Shown one piece after another: positions 61,151 through 64,000 of a stretch of 64,000 nt of DNA. The stretch comes from Plecoglossus altivelis. Its lineage: Eukaryota > Chordata > Actinopteri > Osmeriformes > Plecoglossidae. The stretch lies in assembly GCA_036571765.1 (NCBI GenBank), contig BROE01000022.1:14403576-14467575 (forward strand), in the 5' to 3' direction. The notes under the pieces are model-generated. The model worked only from the letters and a program-made list of their open reading frames with translations. It was not told the origin of the DNA and did not search any database. The translations under genes and the position numbers were made by a program. Within the stretch, counting starts at the first letter, position 1; every line of letters begins with the position of its first letter.

Positions 61151-63357
61151 GTGAGGCGGGTAGAAAGGTTTACAGTGAATAAAAATGAACCGGATCCACA
61201 GAACAATATTTCACGCACTAGCATCCTTAGACTAAGGAAACTTACTTGTTCTCATTATTTCCCATGCCGGAGATTCAAGCAAGCAGACTTTAATTTTGGA
61301 AAACCATACGCTTACTGAGCAGAATCACACATTCATTTTGTGCGGTTTACTAGAGACATCTCAAAGTTTGAGACGACATTCACGCCTGTGAATGGCAACG
61401 TGTAACATCCATACCACGCGTCAATTGCATGTGATAGTCCATGTACAAGTGTAAATAGTAACATGGTCAAGGTGAAAAAGACGCAGACTTTTCTGCAAGT
61501 TGGCGTTTTTTGCACGTGGTTGAGATGGGGATGTGTGCATGGTTGGCGTTATTTACAGGTACTTGACACATGGAGATGACTTAATACTTGCCCACTGGGC
61601 CAGCCATACATATGCATTGTTGCAGATGTCCTTCTAGCAGGAAGGTCCTAAGTTGTGCAAACTTGACTTTTTGGCAGAAAAACGTAATCAAGGTCTAAAC
61701 CGTGCAACAGAACGTAAATCCCAATACAAGCAACACAAATGAGACCAAGACAAACATTTTGATACCAGCATGGTCTATGTAGTCCAAATATTGAGGGATC
61801 CTTAGGAGTGGGAAAATAATAATAATATAAAACTCAACTAGAGAGCATATAATTTCTGTGGAAACTGTGAGGGTGTGCTTGCTCGCCGTAGGCAAGCACA
61901 GCCCAATCAATGGGGACACCCTCTGTAAAGAGCAGGCTTGCTGTGTCTACAGTATAAGTCAGTGGGTAGGCCTACAAACTAATCAATAAGCAGATCTTTT
62001 TCTCTTTTTTTAAACAGACACCCTCTTAACATATCAAATCAATTTTGTTGACAATTATTTTTATAAATAGCCAACTAATAATCAATGTAGCCTAACATTT
62101 TTTAACATGATTTTTGTGTGGGGAAAGGATAAACTAAAGGATGGATTAGGTTCGTTTTGCAATTGTACTGTGCTACTGTTAACAATTATGTAGCTATGAT
62201 AATTATGCTGTGATCATTTAGATTGAGATATAGGCCTATATGTCTGATGCCTCAACACGTATTTGCTAAGTAGGTTTGTATCATTCTGAAGTATTTGTTT
62301 TATGCATTAGGCTAAATGGTGTAGCCTGTGTATTCAAGTTGACTGTGTATAAATGTAGTCTTCATATTGAACCATGGGAAATGAGAATGTCCGTGGTAAA
62401 TCATCGTTTTAGCGTCAGTGTCATAGGAACTCTTGGCACTGGCCTTATGGAACCGAATGTACTAGAAATTAGTCTGACCAATTTATGGAACTGCTACACG
62501 CATGTGTAAACGGTAGTCTATAGATTGGGCATTTATTTTGGCACGGGACCCCTACCAACAGCCATGACTGAGCCTATTTAACAATCCCAATGAAATTAAT
62601 AACCTACTCTCCGAGACTAGGCAACTCGTTACTCCAGAGACATACAAAAAATCGTAACAAATTAAAGAATCGTTCGCGAACGACACTTGATAATTGACTA
62701 GCTGGTGATCAGAGACCTCCGTTAGCTTCCAAAGCCCTCCATTAGTCTCACATACAACACTGGTCTGTAACATACCATCTGGTGCACAGGGCCATCCGAC
62801 CATAAAGCAAACTAATCCTGAACTGGCTGCTTTGTTCACGGACCACGCCAACAGTAAATAGCAATTGTTCATTTGCAAGGCATTTAGTCTGTAACAAACA
62901 TCTGTTAGCAGTGAGACCAGTAAAGATCGTCGTAGGAGCAAGTCAGTAGGCAATGTTTGAAAATACAGTTGCTATTTGTATTGTAGCCTATTTTATGATA
63001 ATGTGAATAATGATAAACAACAAATTGGTCAATAAGGATTACATCATTATGGATGTCTTTATAATGTGGATTTGTTTGTTCTATGATTCTTTAGTTCTGG
63101 GCATTTCATGAGAATCCACTCGCACAGCGGCTGACGTTTAGGACCCAGAAGAAAACTATTGTGAATTGGCCTATCACATGACTTCTGAGTGGCGAAGTTG
63201 CTTTTCACGTTGTTTCTTTCATACTTACATTGAACGTCAATGGGCAATAGACACCGACGTGAGGATTTTAAAACAAAAAAATTGACACTTTTACTTAAGT
63301 ACATTAGTGTAATGGCAAGTTGAATCATCTGGAAATCAACAGACGTAGTGAGTAGAC
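61151..63357. other. Intergenic, nothing recognised
   Basis: AT-rich sequence. A frame of 133 codons on the minus strand (62552-62953) has no recognisable domain and no splice context. Confidence 0.4.
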
Positions 63358-63423
63358 ATGACGGCGCATATAGTTATCTCCGTTATATTGGGGTTTACTT
63401 TTCTAGCAGCAAATCGAAACTTG
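63358..63423 (+). CDS. Candidate first coding exon with signal-peptide-like sequence
   Basis: ATG at 63358 (purine at -3) opens 22 codons reading MTAHIVISVILGFTFLAANR, then Asn-Leu, and reaches a strong GTAAGT donor at 63424. The hydrophobic core and small residues near the end resemble a secretion signal. In human the head-to-head neighbour of WDR75 is a fibrillar-collagen gene (COL5A2), and this exon has the orientation such a neighbour would have; the residues themselves do not identify a family. No second exon was recognised in the remaining 577 bases. Confidence 0.3.
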
Positions 63424-64000
63424 GTAAGTAGCACGCAACTAATCAAATTGTATGGAAAGCCGACAGTGCTGATACGTCAAACGGAACGTTCGTGTACAGA
63501 CGTAAAAAATGAACGGACAGACCAAAGACTTATGTACAGTAGACACAGCGAACCTGCTATTCAAAGATGGCGTCCCCATTAATTTCTATGAATAGTGGTC
63601 TGACGGACTTCAGCCAAGCAAGAGCACTTAACGGGCTGTGCCATCCTTCCAGTTCCGGCTAGTCTGGTCTTGCGCAGAACAGTGGTTTGAGTTCCCAGCT
63701 CCGAAACTCGTTAATGCTATACATGTCATCATGTGCTACATCTGGTTAGGAGCCTGTGTGCTGAGGCATTTACAGTCTGGTGAGAAAACTTGCAGAATGG
63801 GGTAAATGTCCGATAAAGAATCGGATACATAATGTCAACTTGACGAGAATCAATGCAATTGCTGTGTAATATTTATTTATCTCAGTCTTTAGCAATTGAA
63901 GCCTATTCTAGATGGATGCAATATTTATTTCATTACATGACTCAGACTCACCACATATACCTAGTTCTTTTTGCTTCCTGTTTTTAGTATGGCTTCATTA
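63424..64000. other. Unassigned right edge
   Basis: Either the first intron of the candidate gene at 63358 or intergenic DNA. Nothing else recognised. Confidence 0.35.

Noticed and set aside
62552..62953. 133-codon minus-strand frame as a gene
   Set aside because: No domain, no splice context and no recognised homology.
1..64000. CRISPR arrays, operons, tRNA or rRNA genes
   Set aside because: None seen; gene structure is spliced and vertebrate. Repeats are dispersed transposons, not regularly spaced units.

Overview
The window is nuclear DNA of a ray-finned (teleost) fish. It has two intron-bearing vertebrate genes in conserved synteny and many fish-type transposons: RTE-like and L2/Rex1-type LINEs, hAT MITEs, Tc1, a MULE-like element and BEL/Pao debris. 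The species cannot be fixed from this stretch. Exon boundaries below were set by hand from GT-AG sites, reading-frame continuity and remembered vertebrate orthologues. No alignment was run.

Layout: 1-16.9 kb is gene-poor and repeat-rich (RTE-like LINEs, a BEL/Pao integrase relic, a degraded hAT, a hAT MITE, and an assembly N inside a LINE). 18.1-22.9 kb holds slc40a1 (ferroportin-1) on +, with eight coding exons, 570 codons plus stop, and a 5'-UTR iron-responsive element. 22.9-28.1 kb is the slc40a1 3' flank and a decayed LINE. 28.3-55.1 kb holds wdr75 (UTP17, ribosome biogenesis) on -, with 21 coding exons and 828 codons plus stop. Its introns carry a 3.2-kb MULE-like element, a 1-kb hAT with a BED-finger relic, a Tc1 copy with a MITE nested in it, another MITE, an L2/Rex1-type fragment and several copies of unclassified repeats. 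55.1-64 kb is the shared upstream region, with a 2.4-kb L2/Rex1-type LINE and, at 63.36 kb, a possible signal-peptide exon on +.

slc40a1 and wdr75 converge tail to tail, as SLC40A1 and WDR75 do in human. The two genes do not act in one pathway. Ferroportin exports iron across the plasma membrane and is controlled by iron through the IRE and by hepcidin. WDR75 works in the nucleolus in pre-rRNA transcription and small-subunit processome assembly. No prokaryotic-type system, CRISPR array or operon is present. The most useful observations are the LINE collapse at the N, the MULE-like element with long terminal inverted repeats, an upstream ORF through the IRE, nested transposons with readable target-site duplications, and inverted repeats flanking wdr75 exons 15-16.
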